This document shows, one piece after another, positions 40,306 to 49,036 of a stretch of DNA of 64,000 bases; the first letter of the stretch is position 1; the number at the start of each line of letters is the position of its first letter. The notes under the pieces are model-generated. The model was given only the letters and a program-made list of their open reading frames with translations. It ran no database searches and had not been told where the DNA came from. Source of the stretch: Candidatus Methanomethylophilaceae archaeon (GTDB lineage Archaea; Thermoplasmatota; Thermoplasmata; Methanomassiliicoccales; Methanomethylophilaceae); the NCBI GenBank assembly GCA_017524805.1, contig JAFXUX010000008.1:1-64000 (forward strand), read 5' to 3'. A program made the position numbers and the translations under genes.

Positions 40306-40680
40306 ATGGTCAGCAGCAAAGCAAGGAAGCAGAGGAAGAACCAGGCGAACGCCCCTCTGCACGTTAAGAGGAAGATGCTTTCCGCGCACCTCAGCGACAG
40401 CCTCCGCAGCAAATACGGAGTCCGCTCCGCCAGGGTCTGCAAAGGCGATACCGTGATCATCGTCCGCGGAAACGAAGACATCAGGAACATCGAAGGCAAG
40501 GTCGTCGAGGTCAACACCAAGACCGGCCGCGTCGCTATCGAAGGAATCACCATCAAACAGGCGGACGGAACCGAAACCGAACGCTACATCCACGCGTCCA
40601 ACCTCACCATCGTCAAACTGAACGATTCGGACCCGTGGAGGGTGGAGGCTCTTTCCAGAGGAAAGGAGGCTAAACAATGA
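40306..40680 (+). CDS. rpl24: Ribosomal protein L24 (uL24)
   Basis: Assembly initiator of the large subunit. The 124 residues have the KOW motif CKGDTVIIVRGNEDIRNIEGKV and the archaeal N-terminal KARKQRKNQANAPLH. Overlaps S4e by 4 bp. Confidence 0.96.
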   Translation: MVSSKARKQRKNQANAPLHVKRKMLSAHLSDSLRSKYGVRSARVCKGDTVIIVRGNEDIRNIEGKVVEVNTKTGRVAIEGITIKQADGTETERYIHASNLTIVKLNDSDPWRVEALSRGKEAKQ

Positions 40681-41384
40681 GCGATCACATGAAGAGGCTG
40701 GCGGCGCCCAGGACCTGGCCCCTCAAGAGGAAAGTCAGCGTCTGGGTTGCCAAGCAGTCCGCGGGAGCCCACTCCATCGAGGACTCCATGCCCGCAGTGA
40801 CCGTCCTCAGGGACATGTGCAAAGTCTGCGACACCGCCAAGGAAGCCAAGAAGATCATCGGGAACCGCGACCTCATCGTCAACGGCAGACCCGTGAAGAA
40901 CCCCAAGGCTCCGGTCGGATTCATGGACGTCATCCGCATCCCCAAGATGGACCTCGTCTACCGCATGCTCCTCACCGACAAAGGCAAGCTCACCCTCGTC
41001 CCCATCGGAGAGGATGAAGCCGGGTGGGAGATCTGCAAGATCGAGAACAAGACCATTGTGAAGGGCGGGAAAGTCCAGCTTAACCTGAGCGGCGGAAGGA
41101 ACATCCTCGTCGCCGAGAACGCGTACAAGTGCGGAGACTCCCTCAAGGTCGCTTTCGACGGCCAGAAGATCCTCGAGCACTACCCCTTCGCGTCGGGAAG
41201 CACCGTCCTCATCAAGGAAGGTTCCCACAGCGGTAACGTCAAGACCGTCAAGGAAGTCAAAGTTCTCCGCGGATCCGGGGCCAACACCGTCGTATTCAGC
41301 GATGGCACCGAGACCGTCGTAGGGAACTGCATCGTGATCGGCGGATCCGCTCCCGCCATCAAACTCCCGGAGGCATCCGCATGA
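40677..41384 (+). CDS. rps4e: Ribosomal protein S4e (eS4)
   Basis: Archaeal/eukaryotic small-subunit protein. The 235 residues contain HMKRLAAPRTWPLKRK, an S4-like RNA-binding part (IIGNRDLIVNGRPVKNPKAP) and a C-terminal KOW-like strand (LIKEGSHSGNVKTVKEV). Starts in the L24 stop and ends in the L5 start (ATGA on both sides). Confidence 0.96.
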   Translation: MSDHMKRLAAPRTWPLKRKVSVWVAKQSAGAHSIEDSMPAVTVLRDMCKVCDTAKEAKKIIGNRDLIVNGRPVKNPKAPVGFMDVIRIPKMDLVYRMLLTDKGKLTLVPIGEDEAGWEICKIENKTIVKGGKVQLNLSGGRNILVAENAYKCGDSLKVAFDGQKILEHYPFASGSTVLIKEGSHSGNVKTVKEVKVLRGSGANTVVFSDGTETVVGNCIVIGGSAPAIKLPEASA

Positions 41385-41890
41385 ATGCCATGAGGGAGCT
41401 CCGCGTCGACAAAGTCGTCGTCAACATAGGGGTCGGAGAGGCCGGAGAGAGGCTCGTGAAGGCTGAGAAAGTCCTCGAGATGGTCACCGGGCACAAGCCT
41501 GTGGAGACCATCTCCAAGACCGTCAACAGGGATCTCGGCATACGCGTCGGGATGCCCCTGGGATGCAAGGTCACCCTCAGGGGAGAGGACGCCGAGGACT
41601 TCGTGAAAAGGGCTCTCGTCATCCGCGAGATGCGCGTCCACGACTATTCCTTCGACCAGGAGGGCAACATGTCCTTCGGAATCTCCGATTACACGGATTT
41701 CGACGGCATGAAATACGACCCTGAGGTCGGAATCTTCGGAATGGACATAAGCGTCGTCCTGAGGAGAGCCGGGAACAGGATCACTCAGAGGTCTCTCCTG
41801 AGAAGGAGGATCCCCAAGAGCCACCGCGTCGACCGCGATGAAGCGATCCAGTTCATGAAAGACAAGTTCGAGGTTCAGGTGATTCAGTGA
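41381..41890 (+). CDS. rpl5: Ribosomal protein L5 (uL5)
   Basis: Binds 5S rRNA in the central protuberance. The 169 residues have [34 protein letters not shown] and a C-terminal [18 protein letters not shown]. Starts in the S4e stop. Confidence 0.96.
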   Translation: MNAMRELRVDKVVVNIGVGEAGERLVKAEKVLEMVTGHKPVETISKTVNRDLGIRVGMPLGCKVTLRGEDAEDFVKRALVIREMRVHDYSFDQEGNMSFGISDYTDFDGMKYDPEVGIFGMDISVVLRRAGNRITQRSLLRRRIPKSHRVDRDEAIQFMKDKFEVQVIQ

Positions 41891-42045
41891 AGCCCAACAT
41901 GAAGCCTAAGAAGCAGTTCGGAAGGTCTGTCGGCTGCACCCGCTGCGGACGCAAGAGAGGGGTCATCAGGCGCTACGGCATCCGCATGTGCCGCCAGTGC
42001 TTCAGAGACATGGCTCCCGAACTCGGATTCAAGAAGTATTCCTGA
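41887..42045 (+). CDS. rps14: Ribosomal protein S14 (uS14, zinc type)
   Basis: Small zinc-binding protein of the small-subunit head. It shows [22 protein letters not shown], i.e. two CxxC pairs 14 residues apart, followed by [14 protein letters not shown]. Two starts fit: GTG 41887, overlapping the L5 stop with AGGTGA just upstream (52 residues), or ATG 41899 (48 residues). I list the GTG because it has the ribosome binding site; the shorter form matches the usual family length. Confidence 0.92.
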   Translation: MKPNMKPKKQFGRSVGCTRCGRKRGVIRRYGIRMCRQCFRDMAPELGFKKYS

Positions 42046-42055
42046 GGTGAGATAA

Positions 42056-42445
42056 ATGCAGTGCGACCCACTCAACGACGCAATGTGCGTCATCAAAAAC
42101 GCAGCCCTCAACGGAAAGAGCGAGTGCGTCATCCAGCCATCCTCCAAACTGATCGGCCGTGTGCTGAAAGTTATGCAGGACCACGGATACATCACCCAGT
42201 TCGAGTACGTCGAGGACGGAAAAGCAGGCAAATTCCGCGTGATGCTCGACGGGGCCATCAACAACTGCGGCGTCATCAAGCCCAGGTACTCGGTCTCGGT
42301 CACGGATGTCGAGAGGTTCGAGGCGAGGTTCCTTCCCGCCCAGGACTTCGGGCTTCTGATCCTGACCACCACCGCGGGAGTGATCACCCAGAGCCGCGCC
42401 AAAGAGCTCGGAATCGGCGGGAAACTTCTCGCCTATGTATATTGA
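42056..42445 (+). CDS. rps8: Ribosomal protein S8 (uS8)
   Basis: Central small-subunit protein. The 129 residues contain DPLNDAMCVIKNAALNGK and the archaeal C-terminal ILTTTAGVITQSRAKELGIGGKLLAYVY, from ILTTT to AYVY. GAGGTGAG 5-6 nt before the ATG is the ribosome binding site. Confidence 0.96.
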   Translation: MQCDPLNDAMCVIKNAALNGKSECVIQPSSKLIGRVLKVMQDHGYITQFEYVEDGKAGKFRVMLDGAINNCGVIKPRYSVSVTDVERFEARFLPAQDFGLLILTTTAGVITQSRAKELGIGGKLLAYVY

Positions 42446-42456
42446 AGGAATGAAGA

Positions 42457-43008
42457 ATGACAATAGCAGGGAAAATCGAAAGCACCATCGCTATCCCCGG
42501 TGGGGTGTCCGTCCAGATGGACGGAGGCATCATGAAGGTCAAAGGACCTAGGGGTGAACTTAGCAGAAACTTCGCGCACCCTGGAATAGATATTGCCGTT
42601 GACGCGGAAGGGGTCACAGTCAGCTGTGAATACCCCAGAACCAAAGACAAGGCAATGGTCGGAACCTATGTTGCGCACGTGAGGAACATGATCAAGGGCG
42701 TGACCGTAGGCTTCACCTACCATCTGAAAGTGGTCTACAACCACTTCCCGATGAAGATCGCAGTCAAAGGCGACCGCGTCGAAGTCACCAACTACATGGG
42801 AGGCAAAGCTCCCCGCTACGCAAACATCGTGGCCGGATGCACGGTCAAGATCAACGGAACCGACATAACTGTCGAGGGCAACGACATCGAGGCGTGCGGA
42901 CAGACCTCCGCGAACCTCGAGAGGGCCACTTCCAGGCTCGGTTTCGACAAGAGAACGTTCCAGGACGGAATATATATCGTCCAGAAATCGCACAAGGTGA
43001 AAGAATGA
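42457..43008 (+). CDS. rpl6: Ribosomal protein L6 (uL6)
   Basis: Large-subunit protein by the sarcin-ricin loop. The 183 residues contain IAIPGGVSVQMDGGIMKVKG, KGVTVGFTYHLKVVYNHFPM and the C-terminal FQDGIYIVQKSHK. Overlaps L32e by 4 bp. Confidence 0.96.
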   Translation: MTIAGKIESTIAIPGGVSVQMDGGIMKVKGPRGELSRNFAHPGIDIAVDAEGVTVSCEYPRTKDKAMVGTYVAHVRNMIKGVTVGFTYHLKVVYNHFPMKIAVKGDRVEVTNYMGGKAPRYANIVAGCTVKINGTDITVEGNDIEACGQTSANLERATSRLGFDKRTFQDGIYIVQKSHKVKE

Positions 43009-43658
43009 CCGTCAAAGCACTGACCGAGCTCAGCGGCATGACCTCCGAGAACATCAAGGAGCTTGAGTCCATCGGAATCAAGTCCGTTCAGGACCTCAAA
43101 GACGCCGTCAACGACGACGACAAGGTCAAGGAGATCATCAAGACGCTCTCCGGAGTCGGGCCCAAAGCCGTCTCCGGATGGAAAGCGCAGCTCGAAGGCG
43201 CAGAAGCAGCTGAGAAGCCCGCCGAGGTCGTCGAAGCCAAAGAGCGCCCGTACGTGGTGAAAGCCAAGCCCGAGCTCAGCGATGAGACCGTCGAAGCGCT
43301 CGCCAAGAGGGCGGCAATCTCCGGAAGGAGGCCCGCTTTCAAGAGGCAGGAGTGGTTCAGATACTCCAAGCTCGGCGAGAAATGGAGAAAGCCCAAGGGA
43401 ATACACTCCAAGATGAAGAGGCAGCTCAAGAGGCGCCCCCCGATGGTCGACATCGGATACCGCGGCCCCGCCTCCGTCAGAGGGCTCCACCCCTCCGGAT
43501 TCGAGGAGGTCATCATCTACAACGTGGACGGGCTCGAGGGAATCGACCCCAAGAAGCAGGCGGTCCGCATCGGCGGAACCGTCGGGACCAAGAAGAGGAT
43601 CGCAATCGAGGACAGGGCCGACGAGCTTGGCATCAGGGTCCTCAACAGGATGGTGTGA
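43005..43658 (+). CDS. rpl32e: Ribosomal protein L32e (eL32) with N-terminal HhH extension
   Basis: At 217 residues it is longer than the typical 130. The extra N-terminal part (about 1-65: GMTSENIKELESIGIKSVQDL and TLSGVGPKAVSGWKAQLEG) is a helix-hairpin-helix domain like those of DNA repair and RNA polymerase accessory proteins. The C-terminal half is the L32e core (RRPAFKRQEWFRYSKLGEKW, GYRGPASVRGLHPSGFEE). Such extensions are known in several euryarchaea; here it may give extra rRNA contacts. Confidence 0.94.
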   Translation: MTVKALTELSGMTSENIKELESIGIKSVQDLKDAVNDDDKVKEIIKTLSGVGPKAVSGWKAQLEGAEAAEKPAEVVEAKERPYVVKAKPELSDETVEALAKRAAISGRRPAFKRQEWFRYSKLGEKWRKPKGIHSKMKRQLKRRPPMVDIGYRGPASVRGLHPSGFEEVIIYNVDGLEGIDPKKQAVRIGGTVGTKKRIAIEDRADELGIRVLNRMV

Positions 43659-43660
43659 GC

Positions 43661-44119
43661 ATGTCAGACCTGAAGAACCAGAGAAGGATGGCAGCCGCAG
43701 TCCTGAAATGCGGCCAGAACAGGGTCTGGATGAACCCCGACAAGCTTGACGAGGTTGAGAAGTGCATCACCCGCGCGGACATCCGCACGGCAGCCGCTTC
43801 CGGGCTCATCAAAGCCAAGCCCAAGAAGGGAACTTCCAAAGCCAGGACCAGATACGCCAAGGCGCAGAAGGCCAGCGGAAAGAGGAAGGGACCCGGATCC
43901 AGGAAGGGAACCGCCAACGCCCGCGTCCGCGACAAGGAGCGCTGGATGGCCACGATCAGGCCCATACGCAAGGAGCTCAAGCAGCTCAGGGCGGACGGAA
44001 AGATCACTCCCTCCGTGTACAGGCTTTACTACAGGAGAGCCAAGGGAGGCCTCTACAAGTCCCGCGCCCACCTTAAGCAGCACATGACCGCCGCCGGACA
44101 CCTTAAGGAGGAGATCTGA
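43661..44119 (+). CDS. rpl19e: Ribosomal protein L19e (eL19)
   Basis: Archaeal/eukaryotic large-subunit protein that bridges subunits. The 152 residues have LKNQRRMAAAVLKCGQNRVW, the basic KASGKRKGPGSRKGTANAR and YYRRAKGGLYKSRAHLKQHM. The stop shares one base with the L18 start (TGATG). Confidence 0.96.
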   Translation: MSDLKNQRRMAAAVLKCGQNRVWMNPDKLDEVEKCITRADIRTAAASGLIKAKPKKGTSKARTRYAKAQKASGKRKGPGSRKGTANARVRDKERWMATIRPIRKELKQLRADGKITPSVYRLYYRRAKGGLYKSRAHLKQHMTAAGHLKEEI

Positions 44120-44619
44120 TGGCAACCGGACCAAGATACAAAGTCGCGTTCCGCAGAAGAAGAGAGAACCGCACCGACTATTACCAGCGCCGCAGGCTCC
44201 TCGCAGCCAAAGAGTGCAGGGCGATCGTCAGGAGGTCCAACAAGAACATCACCATCCAGTTCGCCGAGTTCGGCATGGAGGGTGACAGCATAATCGCGGC
44301 GGCGTCCACCAGAGAGCTCAAGGCGTACGGATGGGAGTATTCCTGCTCCTCGATCCCTGCGGCCTACCTCGTGGGATACCTCGCCGGAAAGAAAGCCGCC
44401 AAGGCGGATATCGAGTATGCGGTCCTCGACATCGGGATGCAGAAAGTCCAGCACGGAGGCGTCCTGTTCGCCACCGTCGCCGGCATGACCGATGCCGGGC
44501 TGGAAGTCCCCCACGGAGAGGACGTCCTTCCCGAAGAGGACAGGCTCCTTGGAAAGCACATTGACGAAGGCATCGAAGCCGCGATCGAGAGCGTGAAACA
44601 GAAGATGGAGGCTGATTGA
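44119..44619 (+). CDS. rpl18: Ribosomal protein L18 (uL18)
   Basis: Binds 5S rRNA with L5. The 166 residues contain RTDYYQRRRLLAAKECRAIV and CSSIPAAYLVGYLAGKKA. Length is normal for archaea. Confidence 0.96.
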   Translation: MATGPRYKVAFRRRRENRTDYYQRRRLLAAKECRAIVRRSNKNITIQFAEFGMEGDSIIAAASTRELKAYGWEYSCSSIPAAYLVGYLAGKKAAKADIEYAVLDIGMQKVQHGGVLFATVAGMTDAGLEVPHGEDVLPEEDRLLGKHIDEGIEAAIESVKQKMEAD

Positions 44620-44620
44620 A

Positions 44621-45301
44621 ATGGCAGACTGGGTACCTAAGACCAGGCTCGGACAGATGGTCCTCAACGGTGAGATAACCACCATGAGCGACGCTCTGGC
44701 CACCAAACTGCCCCTCCGCGAGCCCGAGATAGTGGACATCCTCCTCCCCGACCTGAAAGACCAGGTCATCGACCTCAACATGGTCCAGAGGATGACCGAC
44801 TCCGGAAGGAGGGTCAGGTTCGCAGCCACCTGCATCGTCGGAAACGGCGATGGGTTCATAGGCATCGGAAGGGCGAAAGGAAAGGAAGTCGGACCTTCCA
44901 TCAAGAAGGCTATCGACAACGCGAAACTCAACATGATCGAGATCAAGAGAGGATGCGGATCCTGGCAGTGCGGCTGCGGGCAGGCTCACTCCCTGCCTTT
45001 CGAAGTCATCGGATCCACCGGTTCCGTCACTGTGACGCTCAAGCCCGCTCCCCGCGGTGTGTCCCTTGCAGTGGGAGACGTCGCCAAGAGCCTTCTGACC
45101 CTTGCCGGCGTCCGCGATTCATGGGGATTCGCCAGAGGGAACACCAAGACCAAGGTCAACTACGCGCAGGCCACTTTCGAGGCTCTGAAGATGACCGCTC
45201 GCATGAGAGTCACCGAAGAGCAGGAGAAGAGGCTCAACATCGTGTCCGGGCCCACCGGAATCACGTATGCGGAGACCGACGTCGACGCCGAGGAGGAGTG
45301 A
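44621..45301 (+). CDS. rps5: Ribosomal protein S5 (uS5)
   Basis: Small-subunit protein near the decoding centre. The 226 residues have the double-stranded RNA-binding part (RRVRFAATCIVGNGDGFIG, GRAKGKEVGPSIKKAI) and the C-terminal domain with VSLAVGDVAKSLLTLAGVRD. The archaeal CGSWQCGCGQAHSLPF insertion is present. Confidence 0.97.
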   Translation: MADWVPKTRLGQMVLNGEITTMSDALATKLPLREPEIVDILLPDLKDQVIDLNMVQRMTDSGRRVRFAATCIVGNGDGFIGIGRAKGKEVGPSIKKAIDNAKLNMIEIKRGCGSWQCGCGQAHSLPFEVIGSTGSVTVTLKPAPRGVSLAVGDVAKSLLTLAGVRDSWGFARGNTKTKVNYAQATFEALKMTARMRVTEEQEKRLNIVSGPTGITYAETDVDAEEE

Positions 45302-45303
45302 AG

Positions 45304-45768
45304 ATGGCATACGCAGTCATTCGCGTCCGCGGACAGCCCGATGTGAACTACAACATAGAGTTCACCATGGGCCTCCTCGGTCTCACCAGGGTCAACCACT
45401 GCGTCATCGTCCCTGAAGACGCATCGACCAAGGGCATGCTTCAAGTCGCCAAGGACTACATCACCTGGGGCGAGGTCACCAAAGAGACCGTCGCCAAGAT
45501 GATCGACTCCCGCGGGAAGATCGTCGGGGACTTCGGTATCACCGACGACTACCTCAAAGAGAACTCCGAATACGCGAGCATCTCGGAGTTCGCCGAGGCG
45601 TTGGCAGAGAACAAATGCAAGATGAGGGATGTCGAGGGCGTCAAGCCCGTATTCCGCCTCCACCCTCCCGTAAAGGGATACGAGGGCAACAAGCGCTCCT
45701 ACAAGAACGGAGGGGCCCTTGGATATAGGGGAACGGCGATCAACGACCTCATCGACAGGATGCTGTGA
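45304..45768 (+). CDS. rpl30: Ribosomal protein L30 (uL30)
   Basis: The 154-residue archaeal form (longer than bacterial L30) has AVIRVRGQPDVNYNIEFTMG, the core LGLTRVNHCVIVPE, and a C-terminal FRLHPPVKGYEGNKRSYKNG. It begins 2 bp after S5. Confidence 0.95.
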   Translation: MAYAVIRVRGQPDVNYNIEFTMGLLGLTRVNHCVIVPEDASTKGMLQVAKDYITWGEVTKETVAKMIDSRGKIVGDFGITDDYLKENSEYASISEFAEALAENKCKMRDVEGVKPVFRLHPPVKGYEGNKRSYKNGGALGYRGTAINDLIDRML

Positions 45769-45777
45769 GGGATACAG

Positions 45778-46200
45778 ATGCCTAGCAGAACCAAGAAATT
45801 CAGGGGATACAGGACCCACGGCCGCGGAAAGAAATCCGGGCGCGGGGCCGGTATCATCGGAGGGCACGGCCAGGCCGGGCTCAGCAAAACCGGCAAGATC
45901 GGTATGCTGAAATACGACAGGGACCACTTCGGCCGCCACGGCTTCAAGAGGCCCCAGTGCATGGTCGAGGCAAACCGCACGATCAACGTCGGAGAGCTAT
46001 GCGAGCAGGTTGACAAGCTTGTTTCCATGGGATTCGCTACCAAAGAGGGGGACGCCTACAGCGTCAACCTCACGGAAGCGGGCATCGACAAGCTCCTTGG
46101 CTCCGGATCCATCTGCGTCAAGGTCAACGTGACCGTCGCAGAGGCTTCGGAGAAAGCCCGCTCCAAGATCGTTGAGGCGGGCGGCTCCGTCGTCGAGTGA
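45778..46200 (+). CDS. rpl15: Ribosomal protein L15 (uL15)
   Basis: Late-assembly large-subunit protein. The 140 residues start with the basic glycine-rich segment RGYRTHGRGKKSGRGAG-like (FRGYRTHGRGKKSGRGAGII) and end with KVNVTVAEASEKARSKIVEA. SecY follows 22 bp later, the classical order. Confidence 0.95.
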   Translation: MPSRTKKFRGYRTHGRGKKSGRGAGIIGGHGQAGLSKTGKIGMLKYDRDHFGRHGFKRPQCMVEANRTINVGELCEQVDKLVSMGFATKEGDAYSVNLTEAGIDKLLGSGSICVKVNVTVAEASEKARSKIVEAGGSVVE

Positions 46201-46222
46201 GAATATCGAGAGGTAGATTGGG

Positions 46223-47758
46223 ATGGAAGAGACAAAAAGCCTGTTGTTCAAGGTTAAGCCGATTGCCGACAGGCTCCCCTCTGTCAAGAGGCCTGAAGGG
46301 CACGTGCACTTCAGGACCAAAATGATGTGGGTAATCGTCATATTGGTTCTATATTTCATAATGACCAATGTGTATCTCTACGGCTTGGACCAGTCCGAAT
46401 CCTTGGACTTGTTCGCACAGTACAGAACCATCATGGCAGGAGCTTCCGGATCGCTACTGCAACTCGGTATCGGGCCGATAGTCACAGCTTCAATCATTAT
46501 GCAGCTGTTCGTCGGCGCTAAAATCATCAAGCTCGACCTTTCAAAGCGCGAAGACAAGGCATGCTACCAGTCGGTCATGAAACTGCTGGTCATCGTCATG
46601 ATCATCTTCGAGGCCATTCCCCAGGTATTCGGGTACCTCGTGCCCTCCGCTGGTCTCACCGACTCCATCGGAACCTGGGGAGCCAGGCTCCTGCTGATCT
46701 TCCAGCTGTTCGTGGGTTCCTACATCCTCTTCATGATGGATGAGGTGGTATCGAAATGGGGTATAGGCAGCGGTATATCGCTGTTCATCGCCGCCGGAGT
46801 GGCTCAGGCTCTGTTCACAGGGACGCTGAACTGGAACCCGGTGGATATGAACGCGGCGATGTCCGTGTCCAACCCGCCGGCCGGTACCATTCCCAGGGCG
46901 CTGTACTACGTCTTCACGCTGTCGCCTGAAGAGATGGCATCCGGAGGATACGAATCTATATTCCTCGGATCGCCGAACCCTCTGATCGCGCTGATTGGGA
47001 CCATAATCATCTTCGTGGTCGTGTCATACCTCGAGTCCACCCGCGTCGAGCTGCCGCTGTCCAACGGCGCTGCGAGGGGAGCCCGCGGCCGCTACCCGAT
47101 CAAGCTGATGTACGCGAGCAACATCCCTGTCATCCTGATGTCCGCGCTGCTGGCCATCGTGAGCATGATGGCTCTGCTGTTCTACAGCAACGATGCCCTC
47201 AGCCAGATCCCGTTCATCGGACACAACTCCTCGCTGGGTTACTTCCAGGAAGGTTCGACCTACGCAGCCGGAGGAGCCGCATGGTATCTCTCCGCGCCGC
47301 AGGGAATCACCGATTGGCTGATGCCCATCCTGGATCCGTCGGGATACGGAAACGGCCATGGCGCCGTGCAGAACCTTGCGCACGTGATCATCTACTTCAC
47401 CGTCATGGTGATGGGATCGATCCTGTTCGCCAAGTTCTGGGTCGAGACCACCAACCTCGGTCCCGAGTCCGTCGCCAACCAGATCCAGAAGAATGGTATG
47501 CAGATCCCCGGATTCCGCCGCGACCCCCGCATATTGAAGCGCGTGCTGGAGAGGTATATCCCCACCATCACCGTCATGTCGGGAGCTCTCGTCGGAGCCC
47601 TCGCGGCTTTCGCCGATATGATCGGAACCACCGGAAACGCGAGCGGAACCGGAGTTCTGCTGACCGTCGGTATCCTGATCCATCTGTACGAGGCTATCGG
47701 CCGCGAGCAGATGATGGAAATGAATCCTGTGATGAGAGGATTCTTCGGCGGAGAGTGA
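46223..47758 (+). CDS. secY: Preprotein translocase subunit SecY
   Basis: Channel-forming subunit of the Sec translocon in the cytoplasmic membrane. The 511-residue protein has ten hydrophobic segments, including the plug-region GASGSLLQLGIGPIVTASII and the cytosolic loop with YLESTRVELPLSNGAARGARGRYPIKLMYASNIPV, quoted here only from YLEST and ending in NIPV. It is followed by the DUF106/EMC3-like gene 4 bp later, a common partner in archaea. Confidence 0.96.
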   Translation: MEETKSLLFKVKPIADRLPSVKRPEGHVHFRTKMMWVIVILVLYFIMTNVYLYGLDQSESLDLFAQYRTIMAGASGSLLQLGIGPIVTASIIMQLFVGAKIIKLDLSKREDKACYQSVMKLLVIVMIIFEAIPQVFGYLVPSAGLTDSIGTWGARLLLIFQLFVGSYILFMMDEVVSKWGIGSGISLFIAAGVAQALFTGTLNWNPVDMNAAMSVSNPPAGTIPRALYYVFTLSPEEMASGGYESIFLGSPNPLIALIGTIIIFVVVSYLESTRVELPLSNGAARGARGRYPIKLMYASNIPVILMSALLAIVSMMALLFYSNDALSQIPFIGHNSSLGYFQEGSTYAAGGAAWYLSAPQGITDWLMPILDPSGYGNGHGAVQNLAHVIIYFTVMVMGSILFAKFWVETTNLGPESVANQIQKNGMQIPGFRRDPRILKRVLERYIPTITVMSGALVGALAAFADMIGTTGNASGTGVLLTVGILIHLYEAIGREQMMEMNPVMRGFFGGE

Positions 47759-47762
47759 TCGT

Positions 47763-48476
47763 ATGCCAAACCCCGGAAGCCCAGAAAGCATGCAGAAATC
47801 CCAGCAGGCGATGCCGGGAATGTCCTCGTGGACGATGATCGGCATGTTCGCCACGCTGATCATAATGTTCGCTGTCACGAGCTTCAGGGAAGACATCGGG
47901 AGAGCCCTGGACGTGGTGTTCAGATACATCGCGATCCCGGACAGCCCCGTGCTGACCCTGTTCCTGGCAGGAATAATCATGATCACGGTCAGCACGGTGA
48001 TCAGAAGCCTGATGACCGATTTCATCGGAATGGCGAGGAACCAGCAGATGCAGAGCGACTTCAACGAGGAGTTCCGCCAGGCAAGGATGGAGAACAATCT
48101 CTTCAAGATGAAGAAGCTTCAGGAGCAGCAGCCCCAGATCATGGCGATGTCCATGCAGGCAAGCACGGCGCAGATGAAGACCATGCCCATAACCATGCTC
48201 TTCGTCATCCCCGTGTACGCCTGGGTCTACTACTTCCTGAAGACCACCCCTGACGCGGCCTATTTCCCCGGCTGGGACGGGGTCTGGGTCAATCTGCCCT
48301 GGGGAATCCAGGATGTTACGGATCTCCTGATGGGATTCTTCCCGATCTGGATCGTCCTTTACACCCTGATCAGCCTCCCCATAGGGCAGGTCGAGAACAG
48401 GCTCATAAGGCTCGTCCTCCTCAGAAGGCGTCTCAGAAAGCTCGACCTCACGGCTAAGAGGGCTGAGATCGAATGA
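47763..48476 (+). CDS. EMC3/TMCO1-like membrane insertase (DUF106)
   Basis: Archaeal member of the Oxa1/YidC/Get1/EMC3 superfamily, thought to insert membrane proteins beside SecY. The 237-residue protein has three or four hydrophobic segments (about 20-40, 55-80, 140-160, 185-210), a coiled-coil cytosolic loop (FNEEFRQARMENNLFKMKKLQEQQ) and a methionine-rich MAMSMQASTAQMKTMPITML. This matches the methionine-rich substrate loop of the family. The position between secY and cmk is conserved. Confidence 0.9.
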   Translation: MPNPGSPESMQKSQQAMPGMSSWTMIGMFATLIIMFAVTSFREDIGRALDVVFRYIAIPDSPVLTLFLAGIIMITVSTVIRSLMTDFIGMARNQQMQSDFNEEFRQARMENNLFKMKKLQEQQPQIMAMSMQASTAQMKTMPITMLFVIPVYAWVYYFLKTTPDAAYFPGWDGVWVNLPWGIQDVTDLLMGFFPIWIVLYTLISLPIGQVENRLIRLVLLRRRLRKLDLTAKRAEIE

Positions 48477-49036
48477 GAATAACCATAAGCGGTCCGCCCG
48501 GATCGGGAAAGACGACCGCATGCCGCCTGCTCTCGGAAGCGCTCGGCCTGGAGATGACAGTCTTCGGGAAGATCTTCCGCGAGCTCGCGGCCGAAAAAGG
48601 CTTAACTTTGGGGGAGCTCGGCGCGATCGCCGAGAAGGACCCCTCCATCGACCATATGATCGACGAGAGGATCCTGGAGATCGCGCGGGCCAACCCCGAC
48701 ATGATTTTGGAGTCCAGACTTTCCGCGTATATGCTCAGCAGACATGGCATACCCGCATTCAAAATCTATCTGGACGCGGCTCCGGAGGTCCGCTTCGCCA
48801 GGATAGGAGTCCGCGACGGCGAGACTTTGGACGAGGCCATCGCGAACACGGTGGAGCGCGCGGCTTCCGAGGCCAAGAGATACATGATGTACTACGGCAT
48901 CGACGTCACGGATCTGAGCGTCTACGATCTGATCGTCGACACCGGGGATAAGACTCCGGAAGAGGTCGTCCAGACCATCCTGGATTTCATGGGTGTTTCC
49001 GATGCTGCTGAAGGATCCGGATGCGATCCCAGATAA
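48473..49036 (+). CDS. cmk: Cytidylate kinase
   Basis: Phosphorylates CMP and dCMP. The 187-residue protein has the P loop GPPGSGKTT (7-15), FGKIFRELAAEKG and an ARIGVRDG lid. It ends in TAA, the only TAA among the clear genes here. Starts in the DUF106 stop and overlaps Cbf5 by 35 bp. Confidence 0.94.
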   Translation: MRITISGPPGSGKTTACRLLSEALGLEMTVFGKIFRELAAEKGLTLGELGAIAEKDPSIDHMIDERILEIARANPDMILESRLSAYMLSRHGIPAFKIYLDAAPEVRFARIGVRDGETLDEAIANTVERAASEAKRYMMYYGIDVTDLSVYDLIVDTGDKTPEEVVQTILDFMGVSDAAEGSGCDPR

